Shown: positions 8,052-17,979 of the stretch, one piece after another | Numbering within the stretch: position 1 is the first letter of the stretch | Layout of the letters: the number at the start of each line of letters is the position of its first letter | Assembly: GCF_001183985.1 (NCBI RefSeq) | Contig: NZ_LFZW01000001.1 | Coordinates: 1,829,812 to 1,893,811, forward strand | Length of the DNA stretch: 64,000 nucleotides | Source of the DNA: Peribacillus loiseleuriae | Lineage (GTDB): Bacteria; Bacillota; Bacilli; Bacillales; DSM-1321 | Direction: 5' to 3' | Program-made: the position numbers and the translations under genes | The notes under the pieces: model-generated | What the model saw: only the letters and a program-made list of their open reading frames with translations | Told to the model about the DNA's origin: nothing | The model's database searches: none

Positions 8052-8759
8052 ATGGATGTTACAACTACATGCAGGAGCATATCAGAACTTTTGCCAGCAG
8101 CACAGCTAGCTTGTAGGTTATTATTCCAGGAATGCTATAAAGCTGGTCTAACAAATATTTTTATCACGGAGACATACCGATCACAAGCACGCCAAGATTA
8201 TCTTTATGAGCAGGGCAGATCAAGGGCTGGAGAGATTGTAACTTGGGCTCGCAGTAGCAACAACCATAGCGGTCGACTTGCTTGGGACATTGCTGTTGCT
8301 CCACCAGCATCATTGTATGATACCAACACATTAAACAAGGTCGGAGCTATCGCGCGCAAATTGGGTATTACATGGGGCGGTGATTGGGAAAAAAACATAG
8401 ACCGTCCACACTTCGAAGTCAAGAAAACGTGGGTAATGCCAACTGGTTATAGCATCGAAGGCGAGATTACGATACCTATTGACTCCAAAACAAAAGTTAA
8501 TTTAATCAAAAAGGAGGAACCAAAAGTGGCGGAACGTGATATTAATAAGGTCAGCGATTGGGCAAAAATAGATTGGGAAGTAGCACAAGAAAATGGTTAC
8601 TTTGACGGTGCAAGACCAGGAGCATCAATCACGAGGGAAGAGGCTGCTGTTGTGATTAATAGACTACGAAGCAATTTCCTAAAGTTAATTGGTGAAAGTA
8701 AAGCTGATATAAAGGCTCTTGAAGCAAGGCTGCAGAAATTTGAAAAAGAAGAAAAGTAA
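8052..8759 (+). CDS. Phage endolysin, M15 L-Ala-D-Glu peptidase with SLH domain
   Basis: 235 aa. Residues about 1-127 are an M15/CwlK-type peptidase with the zinc ligands visible: H72 and D79 in 'NNHSGRLAWDIAV' and H120 in 'DRPHFEV'. It cuts the L-Ala-D-Glu bond of peptidoglycan stem peptides. Residues about 163-215 form one S-layer-homology repeat ('DWEVAQENGYFDG...TREEAAVVINR'), a wall-binding unit that targets secondary wall polymer, typical for Lysinibacillus-type hosts. A coiled tail follows. GGAG Shine-Dalgarno before ATG. Apparently intact, unlike most of the prophage. Confidence 0.85.
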   Translation: MDVTTTCRSISELLPAAQLACRLLFQECYKAGLTNIFITETYRSQARQDYLYEQGRSRAGEIVTWARSSNNHSGRLAWDIAVAPPASLYDTNTLNKVGAIARKLGITWGGDWEKNIDRPHFEVKKTWVMPTGYSIEGEITIPIDSKTKVNLIKKEEPKVAERDINKVSDWAKIDWEVAQENGYFDGARPGASITREEAAVVINRLRSNFLKLIGESKADIKALEARLQKFEKEEK

Positions 8760-8837
8760 GGACAAAAAACACTCAATTTATGTTTATTCTTCTAGTTGAA
8801 AGGGAAAAATAATACTACTCCTGCATGTATAGTTGAA

Positions 8838-8866
8838 AAAGCCCTTCTCTTAATTGAGAGGGGCTT
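8838..8866. terminator. Bidirectional terminator (copy of 132-165)
   Basis: Same hairpin as at the other end of this remnant. It separates the endolysin from the convergent reverse-strand pair. Confidence 0.8.
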
Positions 8867-9227
8867 ATCCTGTTGAATCAATCTGCAAATAAATCCTCAA
8901 CAATTCCTCGGTTCTATTCCTTAATCGTGGATTGAAGTAGGTGTGATGTTCTTCAACACCTTTGTATATAAATGAGTACATTGTGAAATCGGCATCTCTT
9001 TTAATTTCTTCTAGTTCCATTTTTTCCTTACGCAAATAGTTCCCGGCAATTTTTAAATCCTTCCGTACAGCCTTAATTGCATTCTCAACTATATCCACAT
9101 AGGGTGATTTTATTTTAAAAGATCCTTGTTCAATCAAAACTTTATCTCGTTCCAGTATTTTAAGCAGCATTGGTAAATACAAAGCTGTTTCTATAATCTC
9201 TCTGTCATTATCAGGAATCCTAGTCAT
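8865..9227 (-). CDS. Conserved helical partner of YolD-like protein
   Basis: 120 aa, almost all helical, basic and soluble ('ALYLPMLLKILERDK', 'NYLRKEKMELEEIKRDAD'). Overlaps the YolD-like gene by 8 bp, so it is translationally coupled. In many Bacillaceae prophages a protein of this size and look follows yolD near the uvrX-type polymerase; its role is unknown. Regulated from the SOS-box promoter upstream of YolD. Confidence 0.6.
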   Translation of the reverse strand: MTRIPDNDREIIETALYLPMLLKILERDKVLIEQGSFKIKSPYVDIVENAIKAVRKDLKIAGNYLRKEKMELEEIKRDADFTMYSFIYKGVEEHHTYFNPRLRNRTEELLRIYLQIDSTG

Positions 9228-9480
9228 GGTTATACCTTTCTACAGCTATTATACAATCGAGTTCAATCCTAATTTCCCCACTTAATAAATCTAATATTAA
9301 ATACTTCATTTGCCTATCTACTTTGCTAACAATGCCTATATTATTGACTAGATTATCTGCCTTCCAGAAGGTAATACGAACTGGAAGTATGTAATTAAGG
9401 GAATCCATTACGACAATACCGATTTGCTTGAATACTTGCTCATCTAACACCGCATTCATTAAGAGTTCACTTCTTATCAA
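9220..9480 (-). CDS. YolD-like family protein
   Basis: 86 aa. 'ITFWKADNLVNNIGIVSKVDRQMKYLILDL', followed by 'EIRIELDCIIAVE', is the compact SH3-like core of the YolD family, which accompanies error-prone polymerases (UvrX/UmuC-like) and SOS-regulated operons. The N-terminus is shorter than in typical 110-aa YolD proteins. No polymerase gene remains. GGAGATGATT precedes the start. Confidence 0.65.
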   Translation of the reverse strand: MIRSELLMNAVLDEQVFKQIGIVVMDSLNYILPVRITFWKADNLVNNIGIVSKVDRQMKYLILDLLSGEIRIELDCIIAVERYNHD

Positions 9481-9509
9481 ATAATCATCTCCTTTATTAT
9501 TATTATATA

Positions 9510-9523
9510 CAAACGAATGTTCG
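9510..9523. promoter_or_regulatory. DinR/LexA SOS box 1
   Basis: CAAAC-GAAT-GTTCG, one mismatch to the Bacillus SOS box CGAAC-N4-GTTCG. It lies 30 bp upstream of the YolD-like start. Confidence 0.75.
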
Positions 9524-9538
9524 AAAACAACTCGAAAT

Positions 9539-9552
9539 CAAACAAACGTTCG
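9539..9552. promoter_or_regulatory. DinR/LexA SOS box 2
   Basis: CAAAC-AAAC-GTTCG, again a single mismatch. It lies 33 bp upstream of the rightward gene at 9585. The pair of boxes puts both divergent units under SOS control. Confidence 0.75.
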
Positions 9553-9584
9553 TATAAAGTGATGATAATAAAGGAACTGGTAAA

Positions 9585-9809
9585 ATGTTGGGATTATTCA
9601 TGTCGTCACTTGAGAAGCAAATACCTGTTGAAATTATGTATATGAATAACAAGGGAGCCATTACAGATCGTCTAATTATCGTGAAGGGAATAGAGTATAA
9701 TTTCATTCGTGCTTATTGTCTTAAGAAAAGGCAACCAAGAATATTTATAAAAGCCAACATTTTATCAACTGCTAAACCAAGGATAAGAAAAGGGGTAAAC
9801 CATGCTTAG
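9585..9809 (+). CDS. Small WYL-like domain protein in SOS cluster
   Basis: 74 aa: 'IPVEIMYMNNKGAITDRLIIVKGIEYNFIRAYCLKKRQPRIFIKANILS' (positions about 11-60) matches the minimal WYL-like fold of small proteins next to yolD/uvrX in Bacillus. WYL domains bind ligands or nucleic acid and often act in DNA-damage regulation. The ATG has AAAGGA 10 nt upstream and follows SOS box 2. Confidence 0.6.
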   Translation: MLGLFMSSLEKQIPVEIMYMNNKGAITDRLIIVKGIEYNFIRAYCLKKRQPRIFIKANILSTAKPRIRKGVNHA

Positions 9810-9937
9810 TGATCTATTTTTGTTTCAATATTACGCTCATATAGAATGTAAGTGTTTTTCCTCACATTATCTTTTTTATACTCCAATAACCATTCTCGGA
9901 GATATAGCTTTAACATTATTTTACTATCATCCAGTTC
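9806..9937 (-). pseudogene. Tyrosine recombinase N-terminal (SAM-like) fragment
   Basis: The reverse strand reads 'YLREWLLEYKKDNVRKNTYI' then 'LYERNIET', a phage-integrase N-terminal core-binding domain. It is cut at 9937 by the inverted repeat of the IS630 element and stops at 9806 after 44 codons. It has the same orientation as the C-terminal fragment at 2398-2609, so the two may derive from one integrase. Confidence 0.65.
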
Positions 9938-11073
9938 TATATAAATTCATTTAGATTTTCCGACATGTATAACTCCTATTCAATCTTGTCATAATGTCCT
10001 TAAAAAGAGCAGTTAAGGAGTAGAAAAGATGGGAAAAGGACTTCAAATTAAGAACACACATGGCTGGACGGTGGAATGCCTCCAAGCTCACGAAAAAACG
10101 ATTCAGAAAGCATCCATGGCGAGACGAGTAGCGACCATTCGACTTCTCATGCAAGGGGATTATGCCATTCAAGTAGCTGAACTTCTTCATCTGCATCGTG
10201 AAACCATTTCTGAATACGTGAAAAAATTTAACACAGGTGGAATGGAAGGTTTACTTCACCGTGAATATGCACCAGGCAGACGTACCTATTTGTCACCAGA
10301 AGAAGAACAGGAAGTCCGCCAAACCTGGAATTCAGTACACTTTCTGAAGAAGGATACGGCTGTGAATCATGCTGGGATACTCGCATTTTAAAAGAAGTCC
10401 TTGAAGACCGTTTTTCCGTCACCATGACCAGAGGTGGAATTGGCCTACGCATACATTGAAACGTGCAGATCAGAACAAGCAAGAAACCTTTAAACGGCAA
10501 CTAGACCTGATAAAAAAAACGCTATAGACGAGTTCGTCTTTTTATACGAAGATGAAAGTCATATTCGTGATTACCAAGCACTTCGGGCGACACGGAGTAT
10601 AAAAGGAAGACAAAACAAATCCTTACCTATGGCCATCGTGCCACCGTGAGTTTATTTGGCTGTGTTCATATCCAAAACGGAGAATTTTTGTGTATGGAAA
10701 CGGACCGTTGTGATGCCCAAGCATTTCTTGAATTTCTTCGCTATGTTCTTTCCCGATATGGACATCAACATATTGGGATGATTTTCGATAATGCCCGTAT
10801 TCATCATGCCAAACTGCTTCAGCCATTTTTGAAAGAAAACGAAGATCGTCTGACCTTGTTGTTCTTGCCCCCCGATTCTCCGAATTTACATGCAGTGGAA
10901 CGAGTTTGGGGCTGGCTGAAAAAAAGTGTGATCGCTAATCGATTTCATGTGACTCGCGAAGATATACGAAAATCAATTCTCTCATTTTTGGGGTATCTCC
11001 ATGAATGCCTGGAAAAAGTACTCCGTCTGATTGGATCGATGGCCATGTCGGAAGTTCAAAATGGACTTATATA
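9938..11073 (+). mobile_element. IS630-family insertion sequence, degenerate
   Basis: About 1136 bp bounded by imperfect inverted repeats of about 30 bp: the left end begins TATATAAATTCATTT and contains TTCCGACATG; the right end reads as its complement (CATGTCGGAA) and ends in TTATATA. TA-rich ends fit the TA target preference of IS630/Tc1 elements. The transposase inside is broken. It interrupts the recombinase fragment on its left. Confidence 0.75.
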
Positions 11074-11080
11074 TATATGA
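10029..11080 (+). pseudogene. IS630-family transposase, multiply frameshifted
   Basis: N-terminal helix-turn-helix block ('DYAIQVAELLHLHRETISEYVKKF'), then in other frames 'FLYEDESHIRDYQ' (first catalytic Asp/Glu region), 'MIFDNARIHHAKLL' (second Asp) and 'LPPDSPNLHAVERVWGWLKK' (PDxNxxE motif). At least three frame changes occur (about 10360, 10500-10530, 10640). The element cannot transpose by itself. Confidence 0.85.
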
Positions 11081-11255
11081 GAATGGGAATAGGAATAGCG
11101 AATACTGCTATTTAATTGATAAAAATATGAAGTTGGGAGTTTATGAGTATGTTGGATTAGAGAAAGAGGAGGTATTAGATGATGGTAAATTAACAAGGAG
11201 AATGTATAAGTTGTTTTACAGGAGGAGAAAGAGTCGATGGGCTGTATCTATATAA
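11074..11255 (+). pseudogene. 5'-truncated reading frame beside the IS
   Basis: About 58 codons that continue from the IS right end ('NGNRNSEYCYLIDKNMKLGVYEY...'), without a start of their own. Probably the tail of a gene broken when the IS arrived or when flanking DNA was deleted. Product unknown. Confidence 0.3.
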
Positions 11256-11469
11256 TATTGAGGGGGAAGTGTACATAATATACCTTATCATGATAAGTGG
11301 CGGGCTGCGGCTGCCTTTTTCTGCTTGAGCTAGTCCTATATAAAGCCTATTAGCGATAATTTACAATCTTTATTTAAAGCTGCAAAGAAAATGCTTCTTT
11401 TTGAAAATTTAATGTTAATATAATTATTAGTAAATCAGCATGAGAATAACAAAATAGGGGATGGCATTA

Positions 11470-13206
11470 ATGAAACAGGGGAAATTTACAGTAGCAAAGA
11501 AATTATACATCGGTTTTATATCGGTGTTACTCATTATGGGTATTTTAGGATGGGTTTCGATTTCTAATATGCTCAGCATGAATGATAAAACAAAAGAAAT
11601 TGCAAATAATTGGTTGCCGGGAACAGCAACAATCAATAACATCAACTATCTTACTGAACATATAACGGCTTTGGAGTATGAATATTTATTAAAACCAAAT
11701 TCACTTGAGCTTAAAAAATTAGAAGAAGAGATGAATAATACTTTTTCAGAGATTGATACTTCATTTGATTATTATGAAAAAACTATCACCTTAGAAGAGG
11801 ACAGAAAGAATTTCGATGCTTTAAAAGAAAAATGGAGAAATTATCAAGTTATACATAGTGAATTTATGGAATTAGGTACTAGTGTTAATATCATAAATGG
11901 AGCAGATAATAATAATGTGACAAAATTAAATTCCATACTGAATGAAGGTAGCATCCTATTTTCTGATATGCAAATTTACTTAGAAAATCTATTGGAGTTG
12001 AACAAAAATCAAGCTTTACAAAGTAGAGATGATAGTAGTGAACTTTTTACTACTTCCTTTAAACTGACCTTAATTTATTTGGCAGTAGGAGTAATCTTAG
12101 GTTTAACGATAGCCTTCGTTGTATCACGTATGATATCAAGACCACTTGAAATGATAACTAAAAATGCAAAAGAAATCGCAAATGGTAATCTAGCAATTGA
12201 AGAGATTAAGATAAAAAATAGAGATGAAATTGGTCAAGTGGCCTCATCATTTAACCAAATGGCTGAAAATTTAAGAGCTATTATCCACGAGATTAATCTC
12301 ACATCCGAGCAAGTTGCTTCTTCTTCAGAAGAATTAATGGCTAGTACGGAAGAAACCACTTCTGCCACAAAACAAGTGGTCACATCAATTCAAGAAGTAG
12401 CCAGTAGTGTTGAGGTTCAAGGGGAAAATACAGAAGAAAGTGCTCGATCAATTGGTGAAATATCAATAGGCGTACAAAGTATTGCGGAATCTACATCTGT
12501 GATAGCAGAATCTACAATGGAAACAACAACACAAGCCAATACAGGAAATGTTAATATTCAAAAAGTAGTTGGACAAATGAAGTTAATTTATGGGGCAAGT
12601 AGGGATACTATTACGGTTATGGAAGCACTAGAAAGTAGATCAAAAGGAATCGGACAAATTATCGAAGTCATTACAGGTATTGCGGAACAAACTAACCTTT
12701 TAGCTCTCAATGCAGCAATTGAGTCCGCTAGAGCAGGTGAACATGGGAAAGGATTTGCTGTTGTAGCTGAAGAGGTTAGAAAATTAGCAGAATCCTCTAA
12801 AGTATCGGCAAATCAGATAGCAGAAATCATCAAACTAATTCAAATGGACACTATGAAAGCTGTTGAAATGACAAACACCGGAAATAAGGAAGTACAAAAT
12901 GGTTTAAATTTGGCAGAAGAAACAGGGAAAACATTTAATCAAATATTAAAATCAATAGAAGGTGTCAGTGCTCAAGCACAGGAGCTGTCTGCAATATCTG
13001 AAGAAATGTCCGCAAGTGTAGAACAAGTAAATGCATCTATAGAAGAAGTTGCTCAATTAGCCAAAGTGTCTTCAGGTAATGCGACAGAAATTGCTGCAGC
13101 ATCTGAGGAACAATTAGCTACTCTTGAGGAGGTAACTTCTTCTGCTTCATCATTAGCTGATTTGGCAGAGAAATTAAGGGAATTGGTTAGGAAATTTAAA
13201 TTATAA
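11470..13206 (+). CDS. Methyl-accepting chemotaxis protein (4HB-type)
   Basis: About 578 aa from the ATG at 11470 (GGGG 9 nt upstream; the ATG at 11461 is too close). TM1 at about 13-32, a four-helix-bundle-like periplasmic domain to about 195, TM2 at about 198-220, a HAMP linker ('[23 protein letters not shown]'), then a long antiparallel signalling coiled coil. Its hairpin tip carries '[19 protein letters not shown]' (binds CheA/CheW). It senses an unknown ligand and controls flagellar rotation. Glutamate-rich 'SSEELMAST' and 'SAISEEM' stretches are likely methylation helices. Monocistronic, with a terminator at 13296-13330. Confidence 0.9.
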   Translation: MKQGKFTVAKKLYIGFISVLLIMGILGWVSISNMLSMNDKTKEIANNWLPGTATINNINYLTEHITALEYEYLLKPNSLELKKLEEEMNNTFSEIDTSFDYYEKTITLEEDRKNFDALKEKWRNYQVIHSEFMELGTSVNIINGADNNNVTKLNSILNEGSILFSDMQIYLENLLELNKNQALQSRDDSSELFTTSFKLTLIYLAVGVILGLTIAFVVSRMISRPLEMITKNAKEIANGNLAIEEIKIKNRDEIGQVASSFNQMAENLRAIIHEINLTSEQVASSSEELMASTEETTSATKQVVTSIQEVASSVEVQGENTEESARSIGEISIGVQSIAESTSVIAESTMETTTQANTGNVNIQKVVGQMKLIYGASRDTITVMEALESRSKGIGQIIEVITGIAEQTNLLALNAAIESARAGEHGKGFAVVAEEVRKLAESSKVSANQIAEIIKLIQMDTMKAVEMTNTGNKEVQNGLNLAEETGKTFNQILKSIEGVSAQAQELSAISEEMSASVEQVNASIEEVAQLAKVSSGNATEIAAASEEQLATLEEVTSSASSLADLAEKLRELVRKFKL

Positions 13207-13295
13207 AAGAATAACCCTGTAATAACGAAAACAGAGTTATGAAAGTTGTATCGAAGGGACGAAAAAGTCGTATCGTAAATAGGTGGAATTAGAAA

Positions 13296-13330
13296 GAAAA
13301 TCCTTATAATATAGGGGTTTTCTTTTATTT
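13296..13330 (+). terminator. Rho-independent terminator after the MCP
   Basis: 'gaaaatcctta'/'taggggttttc' hairpin, T-rich tail. Confidence 0.7.
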
Positions 13331-13559
13331 TAGTCAACTTCAATCGACGGAGCCTTGGGAGAGTATGGCTAGAGGTTGTTTTTAATGGAATATGGTCAAA
13401 TTTGGACGATGTGAGGGTAAGATATTGATTGATTATCAAAACTTTTACGATACGATTTCGATAGGATTTGAGGTGAAAATCATAATAAATGGAAAACATT
13501 AGGGTGGAAATACATATCGAGTCAATTCTTGGTGATGCGGTGTGAATAGAAGTGTTGCA

Positions 13560-13739
13560 CTACGTATACAAACAAACATTCTTGTTTTGGGTGTAAAATA
13601 GCCCCCCAGTTCCATAAGTAATATCCATTACATACGGTATTCGTTTACTCACCTTAAATCCCCGCCTACAAAACGCAGCATAAACTGGTGCCAGTACAAT
13701 TTTGAAATTTTTACCATATTTCAGATCATAAAATGTACT
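13560..13739 (-). pseudogene. Unidentified coding remnant
   Basis: The reverse strand gives an open stretch of about 58 codons ('VYAAFCRRGFKVSKRIPYV', then 'YGTGGLFYTQNKNVCLY') ending at a TAG, with no start codon. It reads like real protein but I cannot place it. The 260 bp to its right (13740-14000) show only short runs and no gene. Confidence 0.3.
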
Positions 13740-14007
13740 GACTATTTCTTAATTTTGGTCAAAAGTGGGGTAACAAGTAGTTCGAATATGAAGTGTACTA
13801 TTCAACTAATGCACTGCTATATCTACCGTACTTACCACTATACCTATCACACTAAACGTTCTGTACTAATCTGTAACATACTCAAATTACCCATCCTGTA
13901 TCATCAATAGTGATACACTTATGCACATCTTATCCACCGACTGTGCGTAAATAAATATAATAACAAATATTACTATCTATGACAATATATATTTTTAACT
14001 TTTTCTT

Positions 14008-14058
14008 AACAAATAAACTAATATAAAACAAAGATAAATTTATATTAGTTTATTTGTT
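14008..14058. repeat. Perfect 20-bp inverted repeat enclosing an SPbeta-like element core
   Basis: Arms AACAAATAAACTAATATAAA and its exact complement flank an 11-nt spacer. The spacer and the start of the right arm form AAAGATAAATTTAT (14030-14043), the core of the element repeated through the rest of the window. There is no T-run after it, so an operator or cruciform is more likely than a terminator. It lies 90 bp upstream of the DUF5659 gene. Confidence 0.7.
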
Positions 14059-14147
14059 TGATGTGAACAAGACTAACTAGTGTATAACTTGTAATGGCAC
14101 TGGTGAAGTAGATACAGATAATTAATAGGAAAGGAGAATATAACTTT

Positions 14148-14332
14148 ATGACTAAATCAAACTTCTTTTTCTGTTACAACAAACGGGTATCTGACTTTAT
14201 GACTCTAAAGGAATAACATATGTCACTGTAGCTATGGACGTAAAGTCACAAAAGATATTCAGCTTATTCCAGGTCACTCCAGAATTCAAACAGGCTATGA
14301 ACGAATATAAACAACTTAATCAATCTAACTAA
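14148..14332 (+). pseudogene. DUF5659 protein, frameshifted
   Basis: 'KSNFFFCYNKRVSDF' and, after a shift near 14205, 'YDSKGITYVTVAMD...KIFSLFQVT...NEYKQLNQ' together match the roughly 60-aa DUF5659 family (small phage/host proteins of unknown role). It has a strong AAAGGAG RBS. Only the one-base shift is wrong, so either recent inactivation or a read error. Confidence 0.6.
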
Positions 14333-14399
14333 TTATCCTTTACATAAATCCAATATATAAATCAGGAGGAATAAACATATTGAAACGAGTATCACAAAA

Positions 14400-14654
14400 A
14401 TGGAACTAATAGAGTATTTAGAAAGTATAGTTGGAGAAGTAATACTTACAGCAGTGGACAGAAAAGAATTGATTGCTAAAATTAACGTTAAACAGAATGG
14501 CAAAATGTTAAAAAATTTAGACATACTGAATTCTGCATTAAGAGAACAAGGTTTAGATTATTACATAAAGCAATTTGAAACGAGTAGAATCGAAAGTGGT
14601 AAAAAGAAGAAGTACAAATCAATATGGAAGGTTATGGAAATTATAGACTTGTAA
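14400..14654 (+). CDS. Small hypothetical protein (84 aa)
   Basis: Helical, basic protein ('IEYLESIVGEVILTAVDRKELIAKINV...'). An AGGAGG site at 14364 precedes a TTG that opens a 9-codon frame overlapping this ATG, so either the start is coupled to that minileader or the N-terminus is frameshifted. It lies 67 bp after the DUF5659 gene. No family recognised. Confidence 0.45.
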   Translation: MELIEYLESIVGEVILTAVDRKELIAKINVKQNGKMLKNLDILNSALREQGLDYYIKQFETSRIESGKKKKYKSIWKVMEIIDL

Positions 14655-14739
14655 TTCGTTACCCCCCTATTTAGGTGTAAGCTATATATAGAGCATCACA
14701 TCCAATTAAGGGGGTAAAATTACAGACTAACCAAACATT

Positions 14740-14772
14740 AACCTTTCAACCTAACACGTTGAGAGGTTTTTT
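14740..14772 (+). terminator. Rho-independent terminator
   Basis: 'aacctttcaac'/'gttgagaggtt' stem plus T6. Confidence 0.8.
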
Positions 14773-15100
14773 ACCATAATATTCACTTATCACCACAATA
14801 GAGATAAGGCCATACACAACGAAAATTAGAAAGGCACTAATTGTTCTTATATGTTGAGAACGCAAAGTTCTTTGCTTATCTCGAATATTAATATTTAATT
14901 ATTCAGAATTATTATTATATCATCGTTAACTACTATTGAAATTTGGGGAAATTTAACGATATATGTTAAGAGGGAGGATTATTCTATTACATATTTACAA
15001 CTTGCAAAAAAGGAGGAATGGAAATTAAAACTAAAATGAGTGTTTTTTCCATTGGTTAACATCTTAAGTTTTTCCATACGAATAATAGGGGGATAATACG
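14773..15100. other. Leader region of the dCache chemoreceptor
   Basis: No gene supported. An AGAAC-N6-GTTCT inverted repeat near 14857-14872 could be regulatory. I could not assign a clear sigma-D (flagellar) promoter. Confidence 0.3.
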
Positions 15101-17215
15101 TTGAATTTATTTACGCGGATAATAATAACAGTACTTAGCACAAGTATACTTATCTTTGTTTCAATTATAGGGGTTACTCTTTATAAAACAAATAATTTAG
15201 CAGTTAAGAATGCCAATCAAATTACTATTGCAGAAAGTGAAAAGGATGCAAAATATATCGAATCGGAACTTAATTATTATATGGACACTGTCAGAGTATT
15301 GGCAACAACATTAGGTTCGATGGTGGAAGGAAATAGGGCGGAAAGAGATCTTGCGAATGCCATTTTGAATAAGACTCTTAAGGAGAACGAACGATTTTTA
15401 GCTATTTGGACAGGTTGGGAACCGAATGCCTTTGATGGGAATGACGCAGAATTCGTTAACTCGATAGGCCATGATGGAACGGGAAGGTTTGTTCCATATT
15501 GGAGTCGGAAAGATGGGGAAATTAGTGTAAAGGCCTTAGAAGGTTATGACAAACCAGAAGTAGGAGGCTTCTATTTGCGCGCTAAAGACAGTGGGAAGGA
15601 AGTGATTTTAGATCCTTATTCATATGAAGTAAATGGCGAGAAAGTGTTGATGACATCTATTACTGCTCCTATTAAAATTGGTGATGATATAGTGGGAGTA
15701 GTTGGAATTGATATTAGTCTAGATTCTATGCGGAAAATGAATGATACCTTAATTCTTTACGATAGTGGCTTCGGTGCAATTCTATCCAATAACGGAACTT
15801 TGGTGGCTCATAAATCAAACAAATTAGTTGGGAAAAGCTATTATGAGCTTGAAGGTATAAAGTCAGTGAATGAGATTAAATCTACAGTTGAATCAGGAAA
15901 ATCGTTATCAATTAGTGACTTTGACCCTGTAGATAACGGAGATGTTTATAAGACGTTTTCACCCATTAAAATAGGCTCAACAAATACACCATGGTCACTA
16001 ATGATAGCGATTCCAATAAATGAAGTAAAGAAGGAATCCAGAGATTTACTAAATTTGTCCATCATTATTGGTGTAATTGGAATCATAATACTTGCCTTAG
16101 TTATATTTGAGATTGTAAGAAGACTTATCAAACCGATCTTAAAAGTAGTCGAACAAATGAAAGAAATTGCAAGCGGTAATTTAACAGTTGAAGCATTAGA
16201 GATTAAATCAAAAGATGAATTAGGGCAATTAGCACACGCGATGAATGAGATGACTTCAAATACCAGAGTCTTGATTCAAGATGCAGCGGGTATTTCAGAT
16301 CAAGTGGCTGCTTACAGTGAAGAATTAATGACATCCACAAATGAAATAAAAGTTGGAATTGAACAGGTATCTTCAACGATGGAGGAAATGGCGGCAGGAT
16401 CTTCTGATCAAGCACATCATGCCGGTGAAACTATGGAGGAGATTCAACAAGTGGATTATGAAGTTAAACAAATTATTCAATACACGAATGAAATGACGGA
16501 TCGTTCGCTAGTAACGAAGGAATCTTCTCAAAAAGGGATACAAAGTGCAGAACAATCGATGCAGGAAATGGAGATTATTGAAGACAAGGTTTCCTCAGCA
16601 GCAAACATTGTTAAAGAATTAGGAGTTAAGTCTGTAGCAATTAATGAAATTCTTAATGTTATCCATGACATTGCTTCCCAAACGAATTTATTAGCACTAA
16701 ATGCAGCCATTGAAGCTGCGAGAGCTGGTGAAAATGGCAAGGGGTTTGCGGTAGTAGCTGATGAAGTTAGAAAACTGGCTGAACAGTCTGCCGAATCGAC
16801 AAGCCAAATTTCAAGCATCATCGAAAGTATACAAAAGGAAACCCAAAAAGCTGAACAAGCTATGGTCGAAGTAGTACAGGAAGTGAAGTCTGGTTCCGAA
16901 GTGATTGATAATAGTCGTAAGGCGTTTGATGAAATCGCTAATAATATTACGAAAATGGTCGATCAAATCAACAGCGTGACTGGTGCATCAAGACTCATTG
17001 AAGAAGAAACAAAAAAAGCGGTAAAAGCTGTGGAGAATATAGTATCAATTACCCAAGAGACCTCTGCTGGTACAGAAGAATTATCTGCTACCATGGAACA
17101 ACAAAATGCATCTATGCAAGAAGTGGATGGTATGGCAAACAGTCTTGCTATAATGGCAGAAGCCTTAGGGAAATCGTTATCAAAGTTCACCTATGATAAT
17201 AAAGGAACATCTTAA
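15101..17215 (+). CDS. Methyl-accepting chemotaxis protein (dCache type)
   Basis: 704 aa. TM1 about 7-28; extracytoplasmic double-Cache sensor about 35-300, with the conserved '[15 protein letters not shown]' and '[18 protein letters not shown]...[10 protein letters not shown]' blocks that form the ligand pocket; TM2 about 318-340; HAMP ('[18 protein letters not shown]'); signalling domain with tip '[20 protein letters not shown]' around residue 525. dCache receptors commonly bind amino acids or other small metabolites. TTG start with GGGGG upstream. Complete length for the family. Terminator at 17228-17268. Confidence 0.92.
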   Translation: MNLFTRIIITVLSTSILIFVSIIGVTLYKTNNLAVKNANQITIAESEKDAKYIESELNYYMDTVRVLATTLGSMVEGNRAERDLANAILNKTLKENERFLAIWTGWEPNAFDGNDAEFVNSIGHDGTGRFVPYWSRKDGEISVKALEGYDKPEVGGFYLRAKDSGKEVILDPYSYEVNGEKVLMTSITAPIKIGDDIVGVVGIDISLDSMRKMNDTLILYDSGFGAILSNNGTLVAHKSNKLVGKSYYELEGIKSVNEIKSTVESGKSLSISDFDPVDNGDVYKTFSPIKIGSTNTPWSLMIAIPINEVKKESRDLLNLSIIIGVIGIIILALVIFEIVRRLIKPILKVVEQMKEIASGNLTVEALEIKSKDELGQLAHAMNEMTSNTRVLIQDAAGISDQVAAYSEELMTSTNEIKVGIEQVSSTMEEMAAGSSDQAHHAGETMEEIQQVDYEVKQIIQYTNEMTDRSLVTKESSQKGIQSAEQSMQEMEIIEDKVSSAANIVKELGVKSVAINEILNVIHDIASQTNLLALNAAIEAARAGENGKGFAVVADEVRKLAEQSAESTSQISSIIESIQKETQKAEQAMVEVVQEVKSGSEVIDNSRKAFDEIANNITKMVDQINSVTGASRLIEEETKKAVKAVENIVSITQETSAGTEELSATMEQQNASMQEVDGMANSLAIMAEALGKSLSKFTYDNKGTS

Positions 17216-17227
17216 TTAAATGATCAA

Positions 17228-17268
17228 ATAGAGAGGAAGGTCAGGAGTTTGCGTCTTTTCTCTCTTTA
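17228..17268 (+). terminator. Terminator after the MCP
   Basis: 'agagaggaa' pairs with 'ttttctctct' across a 17-nt loop, then 'ttattg'. Confidence 0.5.
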
Positions 17269-17390
17269 TTGTGCAATAAAACTATGATTTCAAATGAATA
17301 TTATAGATAAATTTATAAGTTTTATTTGTGTTATTGGTTTAATTGGCATATAATGGTTTTAAGAAATAAGGAAGCGGAAAATGTGTTATT

Positions 17391-17404
17391 AAAGATTAAA
17401 TTAC
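17391..17404 (+). repeat. SPbeta-type repeated element, copy 1
   Basis: AAAGATTAAATTAC, a 3-position variant of the consensus AAAGATAAAWTTAC, 25 bp upstream of the first small gene of block A. Confidence 0.45.
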
Positions 17405-17428
17405 ATAAAATGAACGGATGTTTTAAAA

Positions 17429-17704
17429 ATGACAAATCAAACAGCAACTATCTACTGTCCGGAAATGGGAGACACTAAACCACAAGCACAAATTGAAGCT
17501 AAGTTTTCAGCAATTATGGGGAAGTTCAGAATATCTACGCCATTGGAACTTAAGGGAAGAGGAATCAAGTATCACGACACTTACACGGAACACAATTGCA
17601 ATTCACCTAAATTGTATGGACATAACATCTATTATGTAACAATGGCAGCTTATAAGAAATTAGAGCAAGAATATACAAGCGCACAAGAAGTATTGTTAGA
17701 TTAA
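17429..17704 (+). CDS. Phage-type small protein (91 aa)
   Basis: Soluble, neutral protein ('MTNQTATIYCPEMGD...KFRISTPLELKGRGIKYHDTY...'). First gene of the string of small SPbeta-like genes. Weak RBS (GGATG) but a repeated element lies upstream. The 'FRISTPLELKGRGI' stretch is probably a beta-hairpin core. No function known to me. Confidence 0.6.
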   Translation: MTNQTATIYCPEMGDTKPQAQIEAKFSAIMGKFRISTPLELKGRGIKYHDTYTEHNCNSPKLYGHNIYYVTMAAYKKLEQEYTSAQEVLLD

Positions 17705-17728
17705 TGGCACAAAGAGAGGAGAATTACT

Positions 17729-17899
17729 ATGGATAAAGAATCAGTTGGATCAGCATTTTTCGGTGCGTGTTATCAATTAGGTACTGAACTGCTCTACAAA
17801 GAAGATAAAACACCTGCTGAGAGTCAATTTTTAAAACGTCTCGATATGATAATGAACTATAAAGATAGTGTCAGAGATGAAGCAGAGTGCGCTCAATAA
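17729..17899 (+). CDS. Small phage protein, block A copy (56 aa)
   Basis: 'MDKESVGSAFFGACYQLGTELLYKE...ESQFLKRLDMIMNYKDSV'. AGAGAGGAG precedes the ATG. Its paralogue at 43199-43366 has the same length and most residues ('LGTELLYKEKRTAAESQFLKALD'). Coding conservation between the two copies supports it as a real gene. All-helical; role unknown. Confidence 0.7.
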   Translation: MDKESVGSAFFGACYQLGTELLYKEDKTPAESQFLKRLDMIMNYKDSVRDEAECAQ

Positions 17900-17979
17900 A
17901 TTCGCTCTTTTAAATTAATTTGAATATCTCCTTTTCTCCCGACATATCAATAAAAAGTACGAAAAAAGGAGGGGGCTAA

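Noticed and set aside
13053..13499. 148-codon reverse frame across the end of the first MCP
   Set aside because: Its C-terminal part is antisense to the MCP coiled coil and the remainder crosses a terminator; composition is not protein-like.
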